Part shown: in pieces, positions 37,555 to 46,469 of the stretch
Position numbering within the stretch: the first letter of the stretch is position 1
Layout: every line of letters starts with the position of its first letter
NCBI GenBank assembly: GCA_949948715.1
Contig: CATLGW010000001.1
Location: forward strand, 124,001-188,000
Origin: an uncultured Lachnospiraceae bacterium
GTDB taxonomy: Bacteria; Bacillota; Clostridia; Lachnospirales; Lachnospiraceae
Direction of reading: 5' to 3'
DNA length: 64,000 nucleotides
Made by a program: the position numbers and the translations under genes
Notes under the pieces: model-generated
Told to the model about the DNA's origin: nothing
The model's database searches: none
What the model saw: the letters and a program-made list of their open reading frames with translations, nothing else

Positions 37555-37623
37555 GCAAACCCCAGGCTATTGACAACGTTTTTTTGCTGCGGTGGGATCT
37601 GCCGGTGGAAACTTTGATTTGGC

Positions 37624-37652
37624 TTTACACAGCCTGGGCGTTGTGCCATAAT
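37624..37652 (+). promoter_or_regulatory. Candidate promoter of the LRR surface protein gene
   Basis: TTTACA (37624-37629), 17-base spacer, CATAAT (37647-37652) with an extended TG-C before the -10. Confidence 0.5.
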
Positions 37653-37714
37653 AGTACTGAGAGTATAAAGTGAAGGCGGTTGAGCGGACAGATAGATGAG
37701 AGGTGGCTGACGAT

Positions 37715-40700
37715 ATGAGGGAATTCCTGCAATCGACCAAAGGAAAAATAATTGTGATGACGGCGGGGCTGTTTTTGACGGCCGCAGTTATTTTGATTGT
37801 GCTTCTGGCAGCGAAAAATGATAAGGGATACCGTTCCGTCAGCATTTTTGAGCTTTCCGGTGAGATAACGGTGGAGGACGGCGGGGAGGAATTTGCCGCC
37901 TACGAAAATATGCGCCTGGAGGGCGGCGACCGGATTATAACGGGGGCGGGCAGCTATGCCCGGCTGCTTCTGGACGATGATAAATATGTGAAACTGGAGG
38001 AATCAAGCCAGGCTTATTTTGAGGATGTGGGGACCGACGGGGAGCGCCGCACACAGATTCGTGTGGACAGGGGAGCTCTGACGGTGGAGATTACCCATTC
38101 TTTACCGGCGGGCGAGGATTTTGTGATCAATACACCCAGCGCTGTTATGGCCGTGCGGGGAACCTATTTCAGAGTGGAGGTGTCCCAGGATGAGGAGGGC
38201 GTTGCTTTCACCACCGTGTACACCTACGGGGGGACGGTGGCCTGCAGGAGAATTTTGCCGGACGGCACGGAGGCGGATGAGGAAGTCCTGGTCGAGGCCG
38301 GTTTTAAGGCGCGGGTAAGGATGGATGAGACGGATACGATATACATAGAGGAGCAGACCCAGGGCGCTTCGGATTCTGTGGATCCCCTTGCGCTTGAGGA
38401 AATTTCCGACGACGATCTGGTGGGGATTTACTGTGCCTCCGCAAGCGGTCACGAGATGTTTGCGGACAGCGGGGAGCTTTGGGAGGAGATTGAAAGCAGA
38501 GGCATAGATTTGGAGGGATATCACAGGGTCTATGACGGAGGCGCTGTGCCTGAGTATACGCCGGCCGCCGGGGAGGGTTCCGGTTCGGCCGACTCGGAGG
38601 AGACCGAAAAAGGGGAGGAAAATGTGGAGACGGAAAGCGGCTCTGGGGAGGAGGCGGGAAGCGGTTCCCAGGCTCCGGGTGAGAGCGCGCCCTCCGGGTC
38701 CGCGCAACAGGGGGGAGAGACACAGCCTTCCAAGCCGTCTTCTCCGAAGCCCTCGGTCAATCCGGCTCCCACGGCAAAGCCTTCCGAAACCGCTCCCTCA
38801 GAGGAAACATCCTCGGAGCAGGAGGAAGACGAGGACGAGGATGAGGAGTCGGAGGTCCAGCCGGACGAGCCCGGCGAGGGCAAGGGTCATGTTCATACGC
38901 CGCTGATAAGTTCCACCGAGCCCACCTGTACGGAGGAAGGTCGCAGGGTGGTGGGTTGTGCTGTCTGCGGGGAAACCCTTTTGGCGGATAGCATCCCTGC
39001 CAGGGGGCATAGGGAGGACGATGTGACTGTGGTGGAGCCTACCCTCACGTCTGCCGGCAGCCGCAGAGTGAGCTGCTCCGTGTGCGGAGCGCTGTGCCGG
39101 GAGGAGGTGATTCCCGCGGGAATCGCCATAAACGGGACTTATTTTCCCGACGGGGATTTTCGGGTCTATCTCTCGGGAAGCTGCGACAAGGACGGGGACG
39201 GATATCTGTCCCTCCCGGAGCTTGAGGCCGTGGAGAGCATTGACGTGAGCGGCACAGCGGTGGTTTCCCTGGAGGGTATCGCGTATTTTTCCGGGCTCAG
39301 GGAGCTTATCTGCCACGGAACGCAGATCACCGGGCTGGATGTGAGCAAAAACGCCGGACTGGTCTATTTGAGCTGCTTTGACACGCCGTTGGGTAAGCTG
39401 GATGTGAGCAGAAACAGAGCCCTGGAATCGCTGGACTGCGGCGAAACTTTGATCACCGAGCTGAACGTGGGAAACAACCCTGCGTTAAGGCTTCTGTATT
39501 GCAACGGGACGGGGATCAGCGCGCTGAATGTGAGCGGTAATCCGTCTCTGGAGGCTTTGTACTGCTCCTACACCGCAGTCTCCAGCCTGGATTTGAGCAG
39601 GAACCCGGTTCTGGAGGAGCTGGACTGCGGTGAGACTGAGCTGACCGGGCTGGACGTGAGCCGCAATCCGGCGCTGAGAGTTTTGTACTGCTACGGCACA
39701 GGGATCAGCAGTCTGGATGTGAGCCGTAATCCGGAGCTGACGGATTTATATTGCAACAACTGTAATCTGGCCTGTCTGGATTTGAGAAATAACGGAAAGC
39801 TGACGAATCTGTACGCGGAGGGCAATACCTATGATATCGGCAATGTGGCTCTGTTTGATGTGTCCGTGATTCCGGGATTTGACAAGAGCAGGGTGTCCAA
39901 TGTGAACAATGCTAAGTATGATGTCTCGGAGGGAGTGTTTGGTTTCTTTGACGGGGATGTGACCTACACCTATGACTGCGGGAACGGTCATAAGGTGGAG
40001 TTTACGCTGATTCCCTATAGTATTCCTGCGCCTCCGGCAAAGGGAGTGGCGATTGACAGCGTGAATTTTCCGGACAGTGAGTTCAGGGAATATGTGGCGG
40101 CGAATTTTGACAGCGACGGGGACGGGATGCTTTCGGAGGAGGAGCTTGAGAAGGTGCTGGCCATTAATGTGAAGAGTATGCCGGTGGCTTCCCTCAAGGG
40201 AATAGAATATTTTAGCGCCTTACAGGAATTAAACTGTTTTGGCACGAAGATTGTGGACCTGGATATGAGTGGGAATATCGCTCTGAAGTCTTTGAATTGC
40301 GAGGGTTCGTCCCTTAAAAGGCTGAATGTGAGCCAAAACGCCGCGCTGGAGTATTTGAACTGCTATAAAGCGGATCTGATAGAGTTGGATGTAAGCCACA
40401 ATCCGGCACTGCAGTACTTGGACTGCTCCGGCACGATAGAACGGCTGGATGTGAGTAAAAATCCGGCCTTGCAGTCTTTGAATGTTGATGGAACGTCCAT
40501 CAGCCAATTGGATTTGAGTAACAATCCTGCTTTGGAGGAGCTGTATTGTTACGGAACACCGATCCGTCAATTGGATTTGAGCAATAATCCGGAGTTACAG
40601 ATACTCGACTGCACAAACTGCGGTCTTGCCTGCCTTGATTTGACGGGCAATCCTAAGATCAGCGGCCTCAGGGCGAGCGGCAATCAATATGCCATAGCCG

Positions 40701-42895
40701 ACGCGGCGTCCTTTGATGTTGCTGTCATTCCCGGATTTGACAAGGCCAGGGTATCCGACGTGACGGGGGCGGACTACAATGCCGCCATGGGAGTGTTTAC
40801 CAATATCACCGGGGATATCAGCTATACCTATGACTGCGGAAACGGGCAAAGCGCAGTCTTTACGCTGAAGTGGGACGGGGAGTTGGTGGTTCCTACGGGA
40901 GTGGCGATTGACAGCGTGAATTTTCCGGACAGTGAGTTCAGGGAATATGTGGCGGCGAATTTTGACAGTGACGGGGATGGGATGCTTTCGGAGGAGGAGC
41001 TTGAGAAGGTGCTGGCCATTGATGTGAAGAGTATGCCGGTGGCTTCCCTCAAGGGAATAGAATATTTTAGCGCCTTACAGGAATTAAACTGTTTTGGCAC
41101 GAAGATTGTGGACCTGGATATGAGTGGGAATATCGCTCTGAAGTCTTTGAATTGCGAGGGTTCGTCCCTTAAAAGGCTGAATGTGAGCCAAAACGCCGCG
41201 CTGGAGTATTTGAACTGCTATAAAGCGGATCTGATAGAGTTGGATGTAAGCCACAATCCGGCACTGCAGTACTTGGACTGCTCCGGCACGATAGAACGGC
41301 TGGATGTGAGTAAAAATCCGGCCTTGCAGTCTTTGAATGTTGATGGAACGTCCATCAGCCAATTGGATTTGAGTAACAATCCTGCTTTGGAGGAGCTGTA
41401 TTGTTACGGAACACCGATCCGTCAATTGGATTTGAGCAATAATCCGGAGTTACAGATACTCGACTGCACAAACTGCGGTCTTGCCTGCCTTGATTTGACG
41501 GGCAATCCTAAGATCAGCGGCCTCAGGGCGAGCGGCAATCAATATGCCATAGCCGACGCGGCGTCCTTTGATGTTGCTGTCATTCCCGGATTTGACAAGG
41601 CCAGGGTATCCGACGTGACGGGGGCGGACTACAATGCCGCCATGGGAGTGTTTACCAATATCACCGGGGATATCAGCTATACCTATGACTGCGGAAACGG
41701 GCAAAGCGCAGTCTTTACGCTGAAGTGGGACGGGGAGTTGGTGGTTCCTACGGGAGTGGCGATTGACAGCGTGAATTTTCCGGACAGTGAGTTCAGGGAA
41801 TATGTGGCGGCGAATTTTGACAGTGACGGGGATGGGATGCTTTCGGAGGAGGAGATCGCGGCGGTGAAAAAAATAGAGTTTTCTGGGGGTACGCTGACTG
41901 TGATGGAGGGACTGGAATATTTTGTAGATTTGCAGGAGCTGATCCTTCAAGACGTGGGCGTGAGTGAACTGGATATCAGCAAAAATACAGCCCTGGAAAA
42001 ACTGATATGCTGGTGTACAAATTTATGGGAATTAGATACCAGCAATAATGCCGCGCTGAAGTATTTGACTGTTTCCCAGGTTACAACTTTGGATGTCAGC
42101 GGCAGTACGGCATTGGAATATTTAGACTGCAGGACCTCCAGTCTCAGCAGATTGGATATACGCGCCAACACAGCGCTGCAGTATTTAGACTGCAGTGCTT
42201 CACCGATAGAGGCATTGGAGCTGGATACAAATACCGCTCTAACAAAGCTGTATTGTTCCCAAACTGCCCTGACGGATTTGGATTTGAGCCATAACATCAA
42301 TTTGAAAACTTTGGATTGCAGCGGAATAGGAGGATTGGGGCTGCTTAGTCTTAATGAGAATATCAATTTGGAGATATTGGACTGTTCCTCCACCGGAATC
42401 ACAAGTCTTGATTTGAGCCATCTATCTTCTTTGCGGAATTTGAACTGCAGCCATAACCGGATCAGCAGTCTGGATGTGAGTCAAAATGCAGCGTTGGAAA
42501 CGCTAAAGTGCGAAAATTGCAATTTAACTTGTTTGGATTTAAATAACAATGTGGCCATAAAAAGTTTTTCAGGAGATTATAATAGATGCGAAAGATTTGA
42601 TTTTAGTTCTGATATTCCAGGATTTGATAAAACAAAAATATTCAATGTGCAGAACGCGACTTATGATTCAATTACGGGAGAGTTTACTTATACCGGGGAG
42701 ACGGCAGGCCAAAAAGTGTTAGAGTATAGTTATGATTATGACTGTGGAAACGGACATACGCTAACCTGTATTCTGTGGGAAGATCACACGGGCGTAGATT
42801 TTTCTGCCCGTTCTCTCTCCTCCTCCGATCTTTCGGAGGTATCCTCAGCCAGGGCCATGTTCCGCACAAAGCTGTTCTCCTTTATGAGGGATTGA
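37715..42895 (+). CDS. Large FecR/EF-hand/leucine-rich-repeat surface protein
   Basis: 1726 residues. One N-terminal membrane helix (about 10-33) exposes the rest outside. A FecR-like domain (about 38-155, with M-A-V-R-G-T) comes first, then a Ser/Glu/Pro-rich linker with an acidic run (about 280-390) and two C-x-x-C pairs (near 417 and 454). Four LRR blocks follow. Each opens with F-P-D-x-x-F-R-x-Y and an EF-hand-like loop D-x-D-G-D-G-x-L-S, runs through 20-22-residue L-D-V-S-x-N-P-x-L repeats, and closes with a P-G-F-D-K ... Y-D-C-G-N-G cap. Blocks 2 and 3 (from residues 777 and 1062) are nearly identical. No LPxTG motif is present. ATG 37715 has GAGAGGTGG 8 bases upstream. A role in adhesion or surface binding is inference. 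Confidence 0.87.
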   Translation: MREFLQSTKGKIIVMTAGLFLTAAVILIVLLAAKNDKGYRSVSIFELSGEITVEDGGEEFAAYENMRLEGGDRIITGAGSYARLLLDDDKYVKLEESSQAYFEDVGTDGERRTQIRVDRGALTVEITHSLPAGEDFVINTPSAVMAVRGTYFRVEVSQDEEGVAFTTVYTYGGTVACRRILPDGTEADEEVLVEAGFKARVRMDETDTIYIEEQTQGASDSVDPLALEEISDDDLVGIYCASASGHEMFADSGELWEEIESRGIDLEGYHRVYDGGAVPEYTPAAGEGSGSADSEETEKGEENVETESGSGEEAGSGSQAPGESAPSGSAQQGGETQPSKPSSPKPSVNPAPTAKPSETAPSEETSSEQEEDEDEDEESEVQPDEPGEGKGHVHTPLISSTEPTCTEEGRRVVGCAVCGETLLADSIPARGHREDDVTVVEPTLTSAGSRRVSCSVCGALCREEVIPAGIAINGTYFPDGDFRVYLSGSCDKDGDGYLSLPELEAVESIDVSGTAVVSLEGIAYFSGLRELICHGTQITGLDVSKNAGLVYLSCFDTPLGKLDVSRNRALESLDCGETLITELNVGNNPALRLLYCNGTGISALNVSGNPSLEALYCSYTAVSSLDLSRNPVLEELDCGETELTGLDVSRNPALRVLYCYGTGISSLDVSRNPELTDLYCNNCNLACLDLRNNGKLTNLYAEGNTYDIGNVALFDVSVIPGFDKSRVSNVNNAKYDVSEGVFGFFDGDVTYTYDCGNGHKVEFTLIPYSIPAPPAKGVAIDSVNFPDSEFREYVAANFDSDGDGMLSEEELEKVLAINVKSMPVASLKGIEYFSALQELNCFGTKIVDLDMSGNIALKSLNCEGSSLKRLNVSQNAALEYLNCYKADLIELDVSHNPALQYLDCSGTIERLDVSKNPALQSLNVDGTSISQLDLSNNPALEELYCYGTPIRQLDLSNNPELQILDCTNCGLACLDLTGNPKISGLRASGNQYAIADAASFDVAVIPGFDKARVSDVTGADYNAAMGVFTNITGDISYTYDCGNGQSAVFTLKWDGELVVPTGVAIDSVNFPDSEFREYVAANFDSDGDGMLSEEELEKVLAIDVKSMPVASLKGIEYFSALQELNCFGTKIVDLDMSGNIALKSLNCEGSSLKRLNVSQNAALEYLNCYKADLIELDVSHNPALQYLDCSGTIERLDVSKNPALQSLNVDGTSISQLDLSNNPALEELYCYGTPIRQLDLSNNPELQILDCTNCGLACLDLTGNPKISGLRASGNQYAIADAASFDVAVIPGFDKARVSDVTGADYNAAMGVFTNITGDISYTYDCGNGQSAVFTLKWDGELVVPTGVAIDSVNFPDSEFREYVAANFDSDGDGMLSEEEIAAVKKIEFSGGTLTVMEGLEYFVDLQELILQDVGVSELDISKNTALEKLICWCTNLWELDTSNNAALKYLTVSQVTTLDVSGSTALEYLDCRTSSLSRLDIRANTALQYLDCSASPIEALELDTNTALTKLYCSQTALTDLDLSHNINLKTLDCSGIGGLGLLSLNENINLEILDCSSTGITSLDLSHLSSLRNLNCSHNRISSLDVSQNAALETLKCENCNLTCLDLNNNVAIKSFSGDYNRCERFDFSSDIPGFDKTKIFNVQNATYDSITGEFTYTGETAGQKVLEYSYDYDCGNGHTLTCILWEDHTGVDFSARSLSSSDLSEVSSARAMFRTKLFSFMRD
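40043..40897 (+). repeat. 855-bp tandem repeat, copy 1 (LRR block 2)
   Basis: 285 codons starting G-V-A-I-D-S-V-N-F. Copy 2 follows directly and differs, where I compared, by only a few bases (AGC/GAC against AGT/GAT in the EF-hand loop, AAT against GAT shortly after). Confidence 0.95.
40898..41752 (+). repeat. 855-bp tandem repeat, copy 2 (LRR block 3)
   Basis: Near-identical to 40043-40897. The first ~100 bases of a third copy follow (41753 to about 41853) before the sequence diverges into block 4. Confidence 0.95.
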
Positions 42896-42959
42896 CGGGG
42901 AGTAACGAAGAACCGAGCAATGGGTAGGGGGAACGTTTGGGTTCTGCCTATCAAATTGC

Positions 42960-42988
42960 TTGACAGTCTCTTGGCAGAATGTTATACT
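42960..42988 (+). promoter_or_regulatory. Consensus promoter of the histidine operon
   Basis: TTGACA (42960-42965), 17-base spacer, TATACT (42983-42988). A leader of about 180 bases precedes hisZ. The leader has an 8-bp hairpin (CATATTCT/AGAATATG) and a smaller GCGCT/AGCGC one. No T-box motif and no riboswitch class I know was recognised. Confidence 0.75.
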
Positions 42989-43177
42989 ACTGAAATATTT
43001 AGCGCTCTGCCATGTTAGTGAATCAGCGCGTTAATTTGATAAAGCAACGGCGGAAGTATCTGCGAAACGGATGCAGGCGAAGTCTCCATATTCTGTGTGT
43101 TTAGAATATGAAACTTTAAATTCCGGGCTTTGGCGGCTGCTTTTGCAAGATTTCATTCATTTTATAAGGAAAAATAT

Positions 43178-44308
43178 ATGGACAAGAAATTACTGCACAC
43201 CCCGGAGGGGGTGAGAGATATTTACGGCAAGGAGTACGCCAGGAAGCTGTGGGTGGAGAACAGACTTCACGATGTCATCAGGGGATATGGCTACGAGGAT
43301 ATACAGACGCCTTCCTTTGAATTTTTTGATGTGTTCTCCAAGGAGATCGGCACCACGCCCAGCAAGGAGCTGTACAAATTCTTTGACAAGGAGAATAACA
43401 CTTTGGTTCTGCGCCCGGATTTCACGCCCTCTATCGCCCGATGCGCGGCCAAATACTTTATGGAGGAGAAAAGTCCCATTCGTTTCAGCTATCTGGGAAA
43501 CACCTTTGTCAACACCTCCAGTCTGCAGGGAAAGCTGAAAGAGGCGACTCAGATGGGCGCTGAGCTGATAAACGATTCTTCCGTGGAGGCGGACGGGGAG
43601 ATGATCAGTCTGGTGATCGAGGCTCTGCAGGCGGTGGGACTAGAGCGGTTTCAGGTCAGCATCGGCGAGATAGAGTACTTTAAGGGACTCTGCGAGGAGG
43701 CGGGACTTTCGGAGGATACGGAGCTGGCGCTTCGAGCCTTTATCTCGGGTAAAAACTACTTTGCCGCCCAGGAGCTTTTGAACGAGTGCCAGGCGGCGGA
43801 GCACTACCGGGATATTCTTTTAAAGGCCGCGGATATGTTTGGCAACATGAGTTCTCTGTCCGAGGCCAAGGCGCTGGTGAAAAACAGTCGTTCTCTGAAG
43901 GCCATCGAGCGCCTGGAAGAGTTGGAGGATATCCTGAAGGCTTACGGCGTGTCGGACTATGTCTCCTTTGACTTGAGTATGCTAAGCAAATATAATTACT
44001 ACACAGGGGTCATCTTTAAGGCCTATACCTACGGCGTGGGGGACGCCATTGTGAAGGGCGGACGCTATGACAATCTGCTGTGTCAGTTTGGCAAGGCTTC
44101 TCCGGCCATAGGATTTGCCCTGGTGATTGACGATATCCTTGGGGCTCTTACAGGGCAGAGGGTGGAAATTCCGTGCCCCGAGCCTGTAAAGCGGGTGTAT
44201 TATGAAAAGGGGAATGCCGCCGATTATCAGGAGAAGCTGGGGGAGGCGAAGAGGCTTCGCCGGGAGGGCTTCCCCGTGGCGCTCACCCCGAAAGGAGTAC
44301 AGGCATGA
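43178..44308 (+). CDS. hisZ: ATP phosphoribosyltransferase regulatory subunit
   Basis: 376 residues. HisZ is a histidyl-tRNA synthetase-like protein without aminoacylation activity that binds short HisG and mediates histidine feedback. T-P-E-G-V-R-D, the L-R-P-D-F-T motif 2 region and G-G-R-Y-D-N-L are seen. It is shorter than HisS and lacks the anticodon-binding domain. ATG 43178 has AAGGA at 8 bases. hisG overlaps by ATGA, so the two subunits are translationally coupled. Confidence 0.93.
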   Translation: MDKKLLHTPEGVRDIYGKEYARKLWVENRLHDVIRGYGYEDIQTPSFEFFDVFSKEIGTTPSKELYKFFDKENNTLVLRPDFTPSIARCAAKYFMEEKSPIRFSYLGNTFVNTSSLQGKLKEATQMGAELINDSSVEADGEMISLVIEALQAVGLERFQVSIGEIEYFKGLCEEAGLSEDTELALRAFISGKNYFAAQELLNECQAAEHYRDILLKAADMFGNMSSLSEAKALVKNSRSLKAIERLEELEDILKAYGVSDYVSFDLSMLSKYNYYTGVIFKAYTYGVGDAIVKGGRYDNLLCQFGKASPAIGFALVIDDILGALTGQRVEIPCPEPVKRVYYEKGNAADYQEKLGEAKRLRREGFPVALTPKGVQA

Positions 44309-44949
44309 GTGAAGACAGATATCTGACCTTTGCCCTGGGAAAGGGCAGGCTGGCGAAACAGACCATGGAGCTTTTGGCGCGGATCGGAATCACCTGCGAG
44401 GAGATGCAGGATAAGAACTCAAGAAAGCTGATTTTTGTAAATGAGGAGCTTAAGCTTCGGTTCTTTCTGGCCAAGGGGCCGGATGTGCCCACCTATGTGG
44501 AGTACGGCGCCGCAGACATCGGCGTGGTGGGCCGGGACACGATATTGGAGGAGGACCGCAATGTGTACGAGGTGCTGGATTTAGGCTACGGCAAATGCCG
44601 GATGTGCGTCTGCGGGCCCGCTTCCGCAAAGGAGCTTTTAAAGCATCATGAGCGCATTCGGGTGGCCAGCAAATATCCGGGGATTGCCAGGGATTTTTTC
44701 TACAACAAAAAGCATCAGACCGTTGACATTATCAAACTGAACGGTTCCGTGGAGCTGGGGCCTTTGGTGGAGCTGTCCGACGTGATAGTGGATATTGTGG
44801 AGACGGGCTCCACTCTGCGGGAAAACGGCCTGGAGGTTTTGGAGGAGGTATGTCCCTTGAGCGCCAGGATGATCGTGAACCCGGTGAGTATGCAAATGGA
44901 GAATGCCAGAATCAAGAAGCTGGTGTCGGATATCCGAAGGGTTCTGTGA
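44305..44949 (+). CDS. hisG: ATP phosphoribosyltransferase catalytic subunit (short form)
   Basis: 214 residues, the short form without the regulatory C-terminal domain, hence dependent on HisZ. It catalyses the first step of histidine synthesis, ATP + PRPP. Marks are F-A-L-G-K-G-R-L at the N-terminus, the E-Y-G-A-A-D-I-G-V-V-G segment and D-I-V-E-T-G-S-T-L-R-E-N-G-L. Confidence 0.96.
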   Translation: MSEDRYLTFALGKGRLAKQTMELLARIGITCEEMQDKNSRKLIFVNEELKLRFFLAKGPDVPTYVEYGAADIGVVGRDTILEEDRNVYEVLDLGYGKCRMCVCGPASAKELLKHHERIRVASKYPGIARDFFYNKKHQTVDIIKLNGSVELGPLVELSDVIVDIVETGSTLRENGLEVLEEVCPLSARMIVNPVSMQMENARIKKLVSDIRRVL

Positions 44950-45123
44950 GGGGAAAAAACAAGCTGTCCAAATGCTTCCAACGAAGACAACAATATGGAA
45001 AAGAAGTTGAAATTTGAGGAATTTTTGTGTTGGTGATCAAGAATGCAGGGAGCGAGGAATGGTTGGCAGAACAATGGGGACTTATGAAAAAATGATGCGA
45101 TAGGGAGAACAGGCTGAAAAAGT

Positions 45124-45139
45124 GCGTGCCCGGGCACGC
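45124..45139. repeat. Perfect 16-base palindrome before hisD
   Basis: GCGTGCCCGGGCACGC is its own reverse complement and lies 14 bases before the hisD start. In RNA it can fold to a 6-bp stem next to the ribosome site. Confidence 0.8.
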
Positions 45140-45153
45140 GGATGGGAGCAACT

Positions 45154-46449
45154 ATGAGAATCGTCAAACTTAATGATGAAACCAGACAAAATATATTGAA
45201 CGACCTTTTAAAGCGCAGTCCCGGCAATTACACCGAGTACGAGGACACAGTGAACGAGATTGTGGGACGTGTGCGGAGGGAGGGTGACGCGGCACTCTTT
45301 GACTATACCAGTCAATTCGACAAATTCAAGCTCACGGCCGACAACATCAAAGTGACGAGGGAGGAGATCGACGAAGCCTATGGGAAGCTGGACCCCGAGC
45401 TGGTGCGTGTAATCCGGGAATCTGCCGAAAATATCCGCAACTTCCACAGGAAGCAGCTTCGAAACAGTTGGTTTGACGCCAGGGAGGACGGCGTTATTCT
45501 GGGCATGAAGATCACCCCCATCGAGAGGGTGGGCGTCTATGTGCCCGGGGGAAAGGCGGCGTATCCCTCCAGTGTGCTGATGAATGTGATACCGGCCAAG
45601 GTGGCGGGGGTGAAATCCGTTATAATGGCCACGCCTCCGGGGGCCGACGGCGGCGTGAATCCCGGCACGTTGGTGGCGGCGGATATCGCCGGCGCGGACT
45701 GTATTTACAGAATGGGCGGGGCCCAGGCCGTGGCCGCCATGGCCTTTGGCACCCAGACTGTCCCTAAGGCGGACAAGGTGACAGGACCGGGGAACATCTT
45801 TGTGGCTTTGGCCAAAAAGGCGGTTTACGGCCATGTGAGCATTGATTCCATCGCCGGTCCCAGCGAGATTCTGGTGCTGGCGGACGAGACGGCCAATCCC
45901 CGCTATGCGGCGGCGGATCTGCTCTCCCAGGCTGAGCACGACGAGATGGCCAGCGCCATTTTGATCACCACCTCAAAAGAGCTGGCCGAGAAGGTTTCAA
46001 TGGAAGTGGACGGCTTTTTGGAGACTCTGGAGCGGTCGAAGATCATCAGGGAGTCCCTGGACAATTACGGGTATATCCTCTTGGCGGAGAATATGGAGGA
46101 GGCTGTGGATGCGGCCAACGCAATTGCCTCCGAGCATTTGGAGATTCTCACGAGGAACCCTTTCGACGTCATGACGCGGATCAAAAACGCGGGGGCCATT
46201 TTCCTGGGAGAATATTCCTCCGAGCCCCTGGGGGACTATTTTGCGGGGCCCAATCACATTTTGCCCACCAACGGGACAGCGAAATTCTTCTCCCCGGTAA
46301 ATGTGGACGACTTTTTAAAGAAGACCAGCATTATATCCTATTCCAGGGAGGCCCTTCAGAAGGTCCACAGGGATATAGAGACCTTTGCCGTTAGCGAGGG
46401 GCTGACCGCACACGCTGGGAGTATTCGCGTGCGGTTTGAGGAGGAGTAG
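45154..46449 (+). CDS. hisD: Histidinol dehydrogenase
   Basis: 431 residues, usual length. HisD oxidises histidinol to histidine in the last two steps, with zinc and NAD+. G-P-G-N-I-F-V, the zinc-site segment Q-A-E-H-D-E-M-A and D-Y-F-A-G-P-N-H-I-L-P-T are all present. A 204-base gap separates it from hisG. That gap contains a perfect palindrome but no clear promoter. GGGAG precedes the ATG. Confidence 0.96.
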   Translation: MRIVKLNDETRQNILNDLLKRSPGNYTEYEDTVNEIVGRVRREGDAALFDYTSQFDKFKLTADNIKVTREEIDEAYGKLDPELVRVIRESAENIRNFHRKQLRNSWFDAREDGVILGMKITPIERVGVYVPGGKAAYPSSVLMNVIPAKVAGVKSVIMATPPGADGGVNPGTLVAADIAGADCIYRMGGAQAVAAMAFGTQTVPKADKVTGPGNIFVALAKKAVYGHVSIDSIAGPSEILVLADETANPRYAAADLLSQAEHDEMASAILITTSKELAEKVSMEVDGFLETLERSKIIRESLDNYGYILLAENMEEAVDAANAIASEHLEILTRNPFDVMTRIKNAGAIFLGEYSSEPLGDYFAGPNHILPTNGTAKFFSPVNVDDFLKKTSIISYSREALQKVHRDIETFAVSEGLTAHAGSIRVRFEEE

Positions 46450-46469
46450 AGGATGCGGGAGGTGCGGCT

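Noticed and set aside
37561..37644. Inverted repeat CCCAGGCT/AGCCTGGG plus ACAACG/CGTTGT before the LRR gene
   Set aside because: The arms are 62 bases apart and the two pairs are crossed, so a simple hairpin or operator is not supported.
39100..42780. LRR region as a CRISPR-like or satellite DNA repeat
   Set aside because: The periodicity is in codons (20-22 residues) and inside one long open frame, so it is protein repeat structure.
42920..42955. Terminator after the LRR gene
   Set aside because: A stem with TAGG/CCTA and GAAC/GTTC can form, but it has an internal mismatch and no T-run.
42989..43177. Cyclic di-GMP (GEMM) riboswitch before hisZ
   Set aside because: A short hairpin with a CGAAA loop and a GGATGCA stretch is suggestive, but the conserved GGCAAACC and GACGCAAAGCC parts are absent.
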